DNA from: JAZTZP01 sp045637525
GTDB taxonomy: Bacteria; Bacillota; Clostridia; UBA1381
Assembly (NCBI GenBank): GCA_045637525.1
Contig: JAZTZP010000050.1
Span: 1-17,570 of the forward strand
DNA: 17,570 nt
Direction: 5' to 3'
This document shows positions 1 through 6,683 of the stretch, piece after piece. Both the position numbers and the translations under genes were made by a program. Position 1 is the first letter of the stretch. Each line of letters opens with the position of its first letter. Below the pieces are notes generated by a model. The model was not told where the DNA came from and ran no database searches. It saw only the letters and a program-made list of their open reading frames with translations.

Positions 1-3
1 TTT

Positions 4-32
4 ATTATATCACATCTTTTTTGATTTGTCAA
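4..32 (-). promoter_or_regulatory. Consensus sigma-A promoter pointing out of the left edge (P1)
   Basis: Read on the minus strand, TTGACA (32-27), a 17-bp spacer and TATAAT (9-4) form a perfect consensus promoter. Upstream of the -35 box (33-70) lie long A tracts resembling an UP element. Its transcript would leave the window at base 1, so the target gene is unseen. The arrangement, together with P2 121 bp upstream, resembles tandem promoters of rRNA or tRNA operons in Firmicutes; that target is an inference. Confidence 0.75.
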
Positions 33-124
33 TACCTTTTTCAAAATTTTTTTAATTTTTTTTGAAAAGTTTTAATGCATACCTTTTATGCACTTTCCGA
101 CGCCTCTCTTGATGCGACTTTGTT

Positions 125-153
125 ATTATACCACGTATTTCATCTTTTGTCAA
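125..153 (-). promoter_or_regulatory. Consensus sigma-A promoter pointing out of the left edge (P2)
   Basis: On the minus strand, TTGACA (153-148), a 17-bp spacer and TATAAT (130-125) again match consensus exactly. It lies 121 bp upstream of P1 in the same orientation, so the two form a tandem pair. A third, weak candidate has a perfect TATAAT at 267-262 but a poor -35 (TACATA at 290-285). The rest of bases 154-293 is AT-rich and shows no credible gene. Confidence 0.72.
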
Positions 154-293
154 CACTTTTTTACAAAAATGTTGCACAAAGTAATTTTTATTTTTTCGCA
201 TTCGTTTGGTTATTTATGTTTTTCGCATACATATGGCGTGTATATAGCTGTCTCTTAAGTTATTATATCCTGTTATATATATAATATGTAGCT

Positions 294-330
294 TTCCGGA
301 TAATTTCTCAGAAAATGTATTTATCCGGAA
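294..330. repeat. Perfect 10-bp inverted repeat upstream of the pdaB-like gene
   Basis: TTCCGGATAA (294-303) is the exact reverse complement of TTATCCGGAA (321-330), with a 17-base centre. No T-run follows on either strand, so it is not a canonical intrinsic terminator. It lies between the leftward promoters and the rightward deacetylase gene and could be an operator or a 5'-UTR hairpin. Confidence 0.55.
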
Positions 331-391
331 TATCTTCTGTAAAAAAAGAATATATCTAATTTAGAATAAATCCCGAAAGGAATGTTTTGTC

Positions 392-1144
392 ATGAACATA
401 TTCATTTTAAAAGGCAAGTATGTTTTTCTTGCATGCATAATTGCAGTCATAGCCGGGCTCACGCTCGGAACCGGAGCCGCCATAAGTGTATTTCATGTAA
501 ATAACCGTGACATTCCGTTATACAGCGTCGAACGTCCGGATAACCTTATCAGCATAACATTCAACTGCGCCTGGGGAAATGAAGACATAGACAGCATACT
601 CGATACCCTGAATAAATACAACTGCAAATCTACATTCTTTATAGTAGGCGACTGGGCAAAAAAATATCCGGAAAGCGTTAAAAAGATAAAAGAGAACGGT
701 CATGAAATAGGCACTCACTCATATAACCACCGTGATTACACAAAGCTGTCAGCCGACGAGCTTGAAGATGATATAAAAAAATGTGATGATATTATATATG
801 AAATAACCGGAGAAATCCCCCGTCTTGTGAGAACTCCGTCAGGCTCATATAATAATGAAGTAATTAAATCTGTTGAGGCCTTAAAAAAAATCTGCGTACA
901 ATGGTCACGTGACAGTGTTGACTATAACAATGCCCTGTCAGAAGACATTTACAGACGTTCAGTTGAAAAAACTTCAGGCGGAGATATTATTCTTTTACAT
1001 ACCGGAACTCCGAACACTGCAAAAACACTTCCGAGGATTTTAGACAGTTTAACATCACGATTTAAACCCGTAACAGTATCAGAGCTTATTTACGATGATA
1101 ATTATTATGTAGACAACACCGGAAGAATGTTCAGCACCGAATAA
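392..1144 (+). CDS. PdaB-like polysaccharide deacetylase, membrane-anchored
   Basis: This 250-residue NodB-fold (carbohydrate esterase 4) protein has an N-terminal membrane anchor or uncleaved signal at about residues 10-34, so the catalytic domain should be outside the membrane. The family removes N-acetyl groups from glycans; the closest type is PdaB, which acts on spore peptidoglycan. Visible motifs are the metal-binding pair H109/H113 (HSYNH), RTPSG at 147-151, SVDY near 175-178 and LLH ending at H203. Motif 1 reads FNCAWGNED, so N58 stands where the catalytic-base aspartate is expected. The ATG at 392 follows an AAAGGAA ribosome binding site. Neighbouring spo0A fits a sporulation role. 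Substrate is not provable from sequence, and activity is uncertain because of N58. Confidence 0.85.
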   Translation: MNIFILKGKYVFLACIIAVIAGLTLGTGAAISVFHVNNRDIPLYSVERPDNLISITFNCAWGNEDIDSILDTLNKYNCKSTFFIVGDWAKKYPESVKKIKENGHEIGTHSYNHRDYTKLSADELEDDIKKCDDIIYEITGEIPRLVRTPSGSYNNEVIKSVEALKKICVQWSRDSVDYNNALSEDIYRRSVEKTSGGDIILLHTGTPNTAKTLPRILDSLTSRFKPVTVSELIYDDNYYVDNTGRMFSTE

Positions 1145-1158
1145 ACACAAAAGCTTAA

Positions 1159-1184
1159 AGCCCGGCATCTTAATTTACCGGGCT
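1159..1184 (-). terminator. Probable intrinsic terminator of spo0A
   Basis: AGCCCGG (1159-1165) and CCGGGCT (1178-1184) form a 7-bp GC-rich stem with a 12-base loop between the convergent deacetylase and spo0A genes. On the minus strand the stem is followed by an interrupted T-rich stretch (TTTAAGCTTTTG). On the plus strand no T-run follows, so it serves mainly spo0A. Confidence 0.6.
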
Positions 1185-1192
1185 CAGAGCGT

Positions 1193-1957
1193 CTATCTTA
1201 TTTTAAGTCTTATTCTGTCAGCCACCATAGCAATGAACTCTGAATTAGTAGGTTTACCTTTTCCGGTATGTATCGTGTACCCGAAAATTTCGTCCATCGT
1301 CTCCGGCTTACCCCTGTTCCATGCAACCTCGATAGAATGACGGATTGCACGTTCCACACGGCTTGATGTGGTGCTGTACCTCTTTGCTATTGTAGGGTAA
1401 AGTTGTTTTGTTATAAAATTCAATACATCCATATTTTCTACTGCCATCATTATTGCCGTTCTTATATAATGATATCCCTTAATATGCGCCGGCACACCAA
1501 GCTCATGCATCGCATCGGTAACAATAGCCTCCAAATCCTTTTCCGGAACTGTTGGAACCTTTACATCCGAGAGCGAATTTCTCATCACGCCCGTAAATCG
1601 GAATATTGCTTCGGCGACCGCCTCAGGTTTCTGAGGCTTGAGCATATAATACGATACTCCAAGACCTGTCGCAAGCTGCATGGCAGCCGAACTCGTAGCC
1701 ATGGAATATGCCAATATAACAGGTTTTTCTTTCAAATGTGAAATCCCCTTAAGAACGCCGAAACCGTCAACCTTCGGCATTATCATATCAAGCACTACCG
1801 CATCAGGCTTCACTTCTTTAATTAGTTCCAGAGCTTCGTTTCCGTCATAACATTCATAAACACGTCCCACCTCCGACCGTGTTCTGAAATACTCCTTGAG
1901 CTCACTTGTGATTGCTCTGTTGTCGTCTGCAACAAGAACTGTAATCTGTCTGTTCAT
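1193..1957 (-). CDS. spo0A: Sporulation master response regulator Spo0A
   Basis: Spo0A is the phosphorelay-activated transcription factor that commits clostridia and bacilli to sporulation. The 254-residue protein has an N-terminal receiver domain with acidic pocket D11/D12, phosphoacceptor D57 (VVLDMIMP), S85 and K107 (MLKP). A hinge is followed by the characteristic Spo0A DNA-binding domain, including SSRVERAIRHSIEVAWNRG and the C-terminal TNSEFIAMVADRIRLK. A start 10 codons upstream is possible, but the ATG at 1957 is preferred because AAAGGAG lies about 10 bases before it and the protein then begins directly at the first receiver strand. Length is close to the family norm. The usual neighbour spoIVB is not upstream; a divergent deacetylase gene is there instead. 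Confidence 0.97.
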   Translation of the reverse strand: MNRQITVLVADDNRAITSELKEYFRTRSEVGRVYECYDGNEALELIKEVKPDAVVLDMIMPKVDGFGVLKGISHLKEKPVILAYSMATSSAAMQLATGLGVSYYMLKPQKPEAVAEAIFRFTGVMRNSLSDVKVPTVPEKDLEAIVTDAMHELGVPAHIKGYHYIRTAIMMAVENMDVLNFITKQLYPTIAKRYSTTSSRVERAIRHSIEVAWNRGKPETMDEIFGYTIHTGKGKPTNSEFIAMVADRIRLKIR

Positions 1958-2007
1958 TTTTAATACTCTCCTTTTTTGATTTACCATTTTTTACCAATTA
2001 TGGGTAT

Positions 2008-2036
2008 ATATTAACACAATTACTTGTTTTTTGCAA
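2008..2036 (-). promoter_or_regulatory. Candidate spo0A promoter
   Basis: On the minus strand, TTGCAA (2036-2031), a 17-bp spacer and TAATAT (2013-2008) give a moderate sigma-A-type promoter about 50 bases before the spo0A start. No clear 0A box or sigma-H element is visible. The surrounding DNA (1958-2130) is AT-rich and repeats the motif TTTTTACCA. Confidence 0.4.
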
Positions 2037-2168
2037 TAGTTTTTTAATAAATAATTTCAAAAATGTAAAATATTGCCAATTTTTACCATTAACTTTTGGT
2101 GAATTATTGGAGTTTTTTGTGCTTTTTACATTTAGTTTTTCAATTTTATTACAATATTCACTTCATTA

Positions 2169-2197
2169 TTGAAAATCATGATATCTTGTGATAAAAT
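2169..2197 (+). promoter_or_regulatory. Promoter of the second deacetylase gene
   Basis: TTGAAA (2169-2174), a 17-bp spacer and TAAAAT (2192-2197) lie 36 bases before the ATG at 2234. The match to consensus and the spacing are good. Confidence 0.6.
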
Positions 2198-2233
2198 AAG
2201 ATTAAATCCGTAATCAAAGAAAGGACCGGGAAA

Positions 2234-3010
2234 ATGATAGAATACGACGTATTTTTTGAAGGAAAGCAATACATACTCACCATGAGCTTCGATGACGGCG
2301 CATATGACGAACGCCTCGTAAGCATATTTAATAAATACGGAATTAAGGGGACATTTCATCTTAATTCGGGAAATATGGATTTATCGCATATAAATGAAAT
2401 TTACAAAGGCCATGAAGTGGCATGCCATGGTTCATATCACCGCTCCATGACATATATCCCCATGCAAGCTCTTACGGAAGAAATTTTTGAAGACAGAAGA
2501 AAACTTGAAAAAGCAGTAAAATATCCGGTAACAGGGCTTTCATATGCAAACGGTATATATACAGATGAAATTGCAAAAGTTCTGAAAAATTTCGGCATAG
2601 TTTATTCAAGAACAACACAAAACACCTCTAATTTCCGAATACCCGAAGATTTTATGAAATGGCATCCTACCTGTCATTATAAAAACTGTCTTGAGATGGG
2701 ACAAAAGTTTCTCGACTCCATGACAGGCTATTTCGGCTATCCGAAGCTCCTCTATGTCTGGGGGCACGCACACGAGCTTGAAAGAAACAGTCACTGGGAA
2801 ATGATTGAAGAATTCTGTAAGCTTATGGGAAACAACGAAAAAATATGGTATGCAACAAACATAGAAATTTATAACTACCTTACAGCGCAAAGAAGTCTTG
2901 TAATATCCGCCGATGAAACCATAGTATATAATCCGTCCGCAATAACGGTATGGTTTTCAAAAGACGGGAAATGTTATAAAATAAACGGTGGCGAAACGCT
3001 GTATATATAA
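2234..3010 (+). CDS. NodB-fold polysaccharide deacetylase family protein, no signal peptide
   Basis: This 258-residue protein has the carbohydrate esterase 4 core. Motif 1 is SFDDG at residues 18-22 (D20 as base, D21 as metal ligand). Metal ligands H65 and H69 lie in HGSYH, and a late conserved histidine, H178, lies in WGHAHELE. The usual RxPxG motif is replaced by a SYANGIY segment near 103-109, typical of divergent members. There is no signal peptide or membrane segment, so it should act in the cytoplasm or on an intracellular glycan. GAAAGGA precedes the ATG by 8 bases. It is a single-gene unit with its own promoter and a strong terminator. The reaction is probably N- or O-deacetylation of a sugar; the substrate is unknown. 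Confidence 0.85.
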   Translation: MIEYDVFFEGKQYILTMSFDDGAYDERLVSIFNKYGIKGTFHLNSGNMDLSHINEIYKGHEVACHGSYHRSMTYIPMQALTEEIFEDRRKLEKAVKYPVTGLSYANGIYTDEIAKVLKNFGIVYSRTTQNTSNFRIPEDFMKWHPTCHYKNCLEMGQKFLDSMTGYFGYPKLLYVWGHAHELERNSHWEMIEEFCKLMGNNEKIWYATNIEIYNYLTAQRSLVISADETIVYNPSAITVWFSKDGKCYKINGGETLYI

Positions 3011-3022
3011 TAAGTAAGAAAC

Positions 3023-3054
3023 GGGAGCTGATACACTACTCAGCTCTCTTTTTT
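3023..3054 (+). terminator. Intrinsic terminator after the second deacetylase gene
   Basis: GGGAGCTGA (3023-3031) pairs with TCAGCTCTC (3040-3048), giving a 9-bp stem with one G-U pair and an 8-base loop, followed directly by six T (3049-3054). It starts 13 bases after the stop codon. Confidence 0.88.
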
Positions 3055-3165
3055 AAAAAATACAAAGAAATACACAATTTATGAGCCATTAATTAATATA
3101 TATTGACGAAAAATACATAAAATTATATTTTTTTTTTAAATCCTCTTTATTTTTCCGGAAAAGTA

Positions 3166-3174
3166 TGTTATAAT
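3166..3174 (+). promoter_or_regulatory. Extended -10 promoter for the symporter/CoA-synthetase operon
   Basis: TGTTATAAT (3166-3174) is an extended -10 element with a perfect TATAAT. The -35 region is weak (TTTATT at 3146-3151). The 5' untranslated region of about 80 bases contains the direct repeat GTAACATGGTAAC, a possible but unproven regulatory site. Confidence 0.55.
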
Positions 3175-3259
3175 ATGCCTTGTATTATAGTAACATGGTA
3201 ACTAACTCAAAAAAACAACAAATCAAACATTTAGAAGTATGGAAGGATGGTAGAAAAAA

Positions 3260-4780
3260 ATGCAAAATTTAGGTCAGATTCAGGCAACAACCATTGTTGC
3301 CCTCATTTTATTCGCTTTGGTTATGGTTGGGATAGGATTTTTCAGCTATCGTAAAACCAAAACAATGGACGGATTCTTACTCGGCGGACGAAACATCGGC
3401 CCATGGGTCTCAGCGTTCGCATACGGAACATCATATTTTTCAGCGGTAATTTTTATAGGCTATGCCGGCAAGCATGGCTGGGACATAGGTATAGGAAGCA
3501 TCTGGATTGGTATTGGTAATGCAATTCTCGGCTGTATGCTTGCATGGTTGCTCGTGGCAAAGCGTACCCGTCGCATGACTCACAAGATGCAGTCAAAAAC
3601 CATGCCGGAATTTTTCGAGGCTCGTTTCCTGTCACGTCCTATGAAAATATTTGCCGCGATCATTATCTTTGTATTCCTTGTGCCTTACTCAGCAGCAGTT
3701 TACAAAGGTCTCGGTTCCATGTTCAACACTATTTTCCCGGCAATATCGGTTAACTACTGTATGCTTATAATAGCAGTTTTAACAGCTTCATATCTTGTGC
3801 TCGGTGGCTATCTTGCAACAGCATACACCGATTTCATCCAGGGAATTATTATGATTATCGGTGTTTTTGCAATGGTTATTGCTGTTTTAAAAACTGATGC
3901 CGTAGGTGGTTTCAGCGAATGGTATTCACGCCTTGGTGCAATTGAAGGTGACGGCGAACAGCTTACAAGTATAACCGGCGGAGTTTCATGGAAGTTCCTT
4001 TGCACAAACATCCTGCTCACAAGCTTCGGAACATGGGGTTTGCCTCAGATGGTTACTAAGTACTATGCAATAAAGGATGAAAGCTCGGTTAAGCAGGCAA
4101 CCGTAATATCAACAATATTCTGCCTTATAATAGGCTGCGGAGCTTACTTCATCGGCTCGCTTTCAAGACTGGTGCTGAACAATCAGCTACCGGTTGGCGA
4201 ATATGATGCTGTTATACCCCGGATGCTGATAGCATCTCTCGGAGGAAACGGTCTGACTGTTATCATTCTTGCTGTAATACTTATTCTCCTTCTTTCGGCT
4301 TCAATGTCAACACTTGCTTCGGTTGTTTTAACATCCGCTTCGGCAATTTCCGTTGATTTACTCCCGGAAGTTACAAAGAAAGTAAATGACAAAAATCAGG
4401 TAAGAATCTCGCGTATTCTTTGTCTCGCATTTGTTATTTTATCATACATATTTGCAACAATTAACATATCTATTATAGTAAATATAATGTCATTCTCATG
4501 GGGCGTCGTTTCAGGTTGCTTTATAGGTGCATACATATGGGGTATCTACTCAAAGAAAGTAACAAAAGCCGGCGCATGGGCAGGTATGATTTGCGGACTT
4601 TTAACAGTTGCAATTCCTACTATTATATTAAGCACTTCGGCAGGCTTCTCTGCCGCTGCGGCAAAGGCTCCGGAAATGGGCGTTTCAGCAATGGCTGTTT
4701 CGATTATCATCGTACCGGTTGTAAGCTTATTTACAAAGAAATTTAATCAAGAACATATTGATTCTGTCTTTGAAAACTGA
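3260..4780 (+). CDS. Sodium:solute symporter (SSF family, PutP/PanF-like)
   Basis: This 506-residue integral membrane protein has about 13 hydrophobic segments and imports a small solute with Na+. The family hallmark GG..A...TD..QG is visible at about residues 180-195 (GGYLATAYTDFIQG). The N-terminal GGRNIGPWVSAFAYGTSYFSA stretch around residues 41-61 is also typical of SSF proteins. Length matches the family. The next gene, 29 bases downstream, encodes an acyl-CoA synthetase, so the solute may be a carboxylic acid that is then activated with CoA; this is inference from gene order. Substrate within SSF (proline, pantothenate, carboxylates and others) cannot be told from the sequence. A GGAAGGATGG ribosome binding site precedes the ATG. 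Confidence 0.9.
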   Translation: MQNLGQIQATTIVALILFALVMVGIGFFSYRKTKTMDGFLLGGRNIGPWVSAFAYGTSYFSAVIFIGYAGKHGWDIGIGSIWIGIGNAILGCMLAWLLVAKRTRRMTHKMQSKTMPEFFEARFLSRPMKIFAAIIIFVFLVPYSAAVYKGLGSMFNTIFPAISVNYCMLIIAVLTASYLVLGGYLATAYTDFIQGIIMIIGVFAMVIAVLKTDAVGGFSEWYSRLGAIEGDGEQLTSITGGVSWKFLCTNILLTSFGTWGLPQMVTKYYAIKDESSVKQATVISTIFCLIIGCGAYFIGSLSRLVLNNQLPVGEYDAVIPRMLIASLGGNGLTVIILAVILILLLSASMSTLASVVLTSASAISVDLLPEVTKKVNDKNQVRISRILCLAFVILSYIFATINISIIVNIMSFSWGVVSGCFIGAYIWGIYSKKVTKAGAWAGMICGLLTVAIPTIILSTSAGFSAAAAKAPEMGVSAMAVSIIIVPVVSLFTKKFNQEHIDSVFEN

Positions 4781-4809
4781 GTCAGAACAAATTAAGGAGA
4801 GTTATTACT

Positions 4810-6444
4810 ATGCCAATTACAGAATTACTGGAAAGAAACGCGCGTGAATACGCAAACGACACAGCCCTTGTGGAAATCAACCCACAGCTGATGGAAAAAT
4901 CAAGAGTTACCTGGCGTGAATATTCACTTATCGAACCGGCAAACGGCAAAAATACACGTCGTGAAATCACCTGGTCGGAATTTGATAAAAGTGCAAACCG
5001 ATTTGCCAATCTGCTTCTATGCAGAGGAATAAAAAAAGGCGATAAAGTTGCTGTACTTCTTATGAATTCACTCGAATGGCTTCCGGTTTATTTCGGAATT
5101 TTGAAAACGGGTGCCTTAGCCGTGCCGCTTAACTATCGTTACACCGCCCAGGAAATAAAATACTGTCTCGGTCTTGCGGATGTTGACGCGCTAATATTCG
5201 GCTCAGAATTTATAGGTCGTGTCGAGGAAATCTGTGAAAGAATACCACGTGTCAAACAGCTTTTCTACGTAGGTGAAGATTGCCCGACATTTGCAGAAAG
5301 CTATGATACACTTGTTACATATTGTTCATCAAAAGCTCCGGATATAGTCCTTACCGAAGAAGACGATGCTGCTATATACTTCTCTTCCGGCACAACCGGT
5401 TTCCCGAAGGCAATTCTTCATAATCATGAAAGCCTTTCACATTCGGCAATTGTTGAACAAAAACACCATGGTCAGACAAAAGACGATGTATTCTTATGCA
5501 TTCCGCCGCTTTATCATACAGGCGCAAAAATGCATTGGTTCGGAAGTCTTGTGGCCGGAGGTAAATCTGTGCTTTTAAAAGGTGTAAAACCTGAATGGAT
5601 TATAAAATGCGTATCAGAAGAACGCTGTACAATAGTATGGTTGCTTGTGCCCTGGGCTCAGGATATTCTTGACGCTATCGACAGAGGCGAAATAGATGCA
5701 ACAAATTACGAGCTGTCACAATGGAGACTTATGCATATAGGCGCTCAGCCTGTTCCGCCAAGTCTTATAAGCCGTTGGAAAAAGCAATTCCCGAATCATC
5801 TTTATGATACAAACTACGGTCTTAGCGAATCAATCGGCCCGGGATGCGTGCATTTAGGTGTTGAAAACATACATAAAGTCGGAGCAATAGGAAAAGCCGG
5901 CTATGGCTGGGAAACAAAGATTGTTGATGAAAACAGAAATGAAGTGCCAAAAGGCGATGTCGGTGAGCTTGCAGTAAAAGGCCCGGGCGTTATGACCTGC
6001 TACTATAACGATGAAGAAGCAACAAACAGCGTTTTAGGTGACGGCTGGCTCTATACAGGCGATATGGCACAAGAAGACGAAGACGGATTTATATTCCTCG
6101 TTGACCGTAAAAAAGACGTTATAATATCGGGTGGCGAAAACCTTTACCCGGTTCAGATAGAAGACTTCTTAAGAAAGCACGACGATATAAAAGACGTTGC
6201 CGTAATAGGCTTACCCGATGCCCGCCTCGGAGAAATTGCAGCAGCAATCATAGAACTGAAGCCGGATACAAAGTGCGACGAAACCGAAATAAACGATTTC
6301 TGTCTCGACTTACCAAGATACAAAAGACCGCACAAAATCATCTTCGCTGAAGTACCGAGAAACCCAACAGGAAAAATCGAAAAACCAAAACTAAGAGAAA
6401 TCTACTGCGGCCAAAGCCTTGTCGAGGCACAAATCAAAGGTTAA
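4810..6444 (+). CDS. AMP-forming acyl-CoA synthetase (ANL superfamily)
   Basis: The 544-residue enzyme should activate a carboxylic acid to an acyl-adenylate and then to an acyl-CoA in the cytoplasm. The P-loop-like motif SSGTTGFPK is at about 192-200, the adenylate-binding NYGLSE at about 335-340, the TGD motif near 416, and the hinge region DRKKDVIISGGEN follows. The catalytic lysine is in PTGKIEK at about residue 522. All core motifs are intact and length is normal. AAGGAG lies 10 bases before the ATG. It shares an operon with the symporter and ends at a strong terminator. The chain length or aromatic nature of the substrate cannot be read from sequence; fatty, aryl or branched acids are all possible. 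Confidence 0.93.
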   Translation: MPITELLERNAREYANDTALVEINPQLMEKSRVTWREYSLIEPANGKNTRREITWSEFDKSANRFANLLLCRGIKKGDKVAVLLMNSLEWLPVYFGILKTGALAVPLNYRYTAQEIKYCLGLADVDALIFGSEFIGRVEEICERIPRVKQLFYVGEDCPTFAESYDTLVTYCSSKAPDIVLTEEDDAAIYFSSGTTGFPKAILHNHESLSHSAIVEQKHHGQTKDDVFLCIPPLYHTGAKMHWFGSLVAGGKSVLLKGVKPEWIIKCVSEERCTIVWLLVPWAQDILDAIDRGEIDATNYELSQWRLMHIGAQPVPPSLISRWKKQFPNHLYDTNYGLSESIGPGCVHLGVENIHKVGAIGKAGYGWETKIVDENRNEVPKGDVGELAVKGPGVMTCYYNDEEATNSVLGDGWLYTGDMAQEDEDGFIFLVDRKKDVIISGGENLYPVQIEDFLRKHDDIKDVAVIGLPDARLGEIAAAIIELKPDTKCDETEINDFCLDLPRYKRPHKIIFAEVPRNPTGKIEKPKLREIYCGQSLVEAQIKG

Positions 6445-6450
6445 AAATCA

Positions 6451-6489
6451 ACTCCCCGGAAACGGAAATATCCGCTCCGGGGAGTTTTT
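6451..6489 (+). terminator. Strong intrinsic terminator of the symporter/CoA-synthetase operon
   Basis: ACTCCCCGGA (6451-6460) pairs exactly with TCCGGGGAGT (6476-6485). An inner CGGA/TCCG helix extends the stem, and TTTTT follows at 6485-6489. It starts 6 bases after the stop codon. Confidence 0.93.
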
Positions 6490-6499
6490 GTTAATGCTT

Positions 6500-6604
6500 T
6501 TATTCTGCCTGTATTATCTTTTGCAATTCCTCTATTGTCTCATCATCCTTCAACCGGAATTTTATCTCAACCCTCCGTGACCTTTCAGCATCTAATTTTG
6601 CCGT
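6500..6604 (-). pseudogene. C-terminal remnant of an OmpA/MotB-like gene
   Basis: Minus-strand translation ending at the TAA at 6502-6500 reads AKLDAERSRRVEIKFRLKDD and then ETIEELQKIIQAE before the stop. The SRRVEIKF segment is the typical end of OmpA/MotB-like peptidoglycan-binding domains, as in MotB-, ZorB- and OmpA-family proteins. Upstream, the frame stays open for only about 25 more codons of unrelated sequence, and no start or remainder of the domain exists, so the 5' part of the gene is missing. The break lies at the arm of a perfect inverted repeat (6598-6638). It may be a leftover of the locus that existed before the Hsp70 operon arrived, or of a lost member of that operon. Confidence 0.6.
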
Positions 6605-6638
6605 TCCTGCAACACAAACAGTATCGCAGGAACGGCAA
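6598..6638. repeat. Perfect 13-bp inverted repeat at the gene-remnant junction
   Basis: TTGCCGTTCCTGC (6598-6610) is the exact reverse complement of GCAGGAACGGCAA (6626-6638), with a 15-base loop. It lies 46 bases beyond the stop of the Hsp70 gene and could end its transcript, but neither strand has a T-run after the stem, so it is not a canonical intrinsic terminator. One arm overlaps the 5' break of the OmpA-like remnant, suggesting a rearrangement scar. Confidence 0.7.
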
Positions 6639-6683
6639 TAAATCAATGAAGGAATTCTTAAATTTTATGTTCTATAATTGTTA

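Noticed and set aside
75..284. A 69-codon plus-strand open frame near the left edge
   Set aside because: It is low-complexity hydrophobic translation of AT-rich promoter DNA, has no ribosome binding site and overlaps the two leftward promoters.
6598..6638. Calling the 13-bp inverted repeat an intrinsic terminator of the Hsp70 operon
   Set aside because: No T-run follows the stem on either strand, so only a hairpin is supported.
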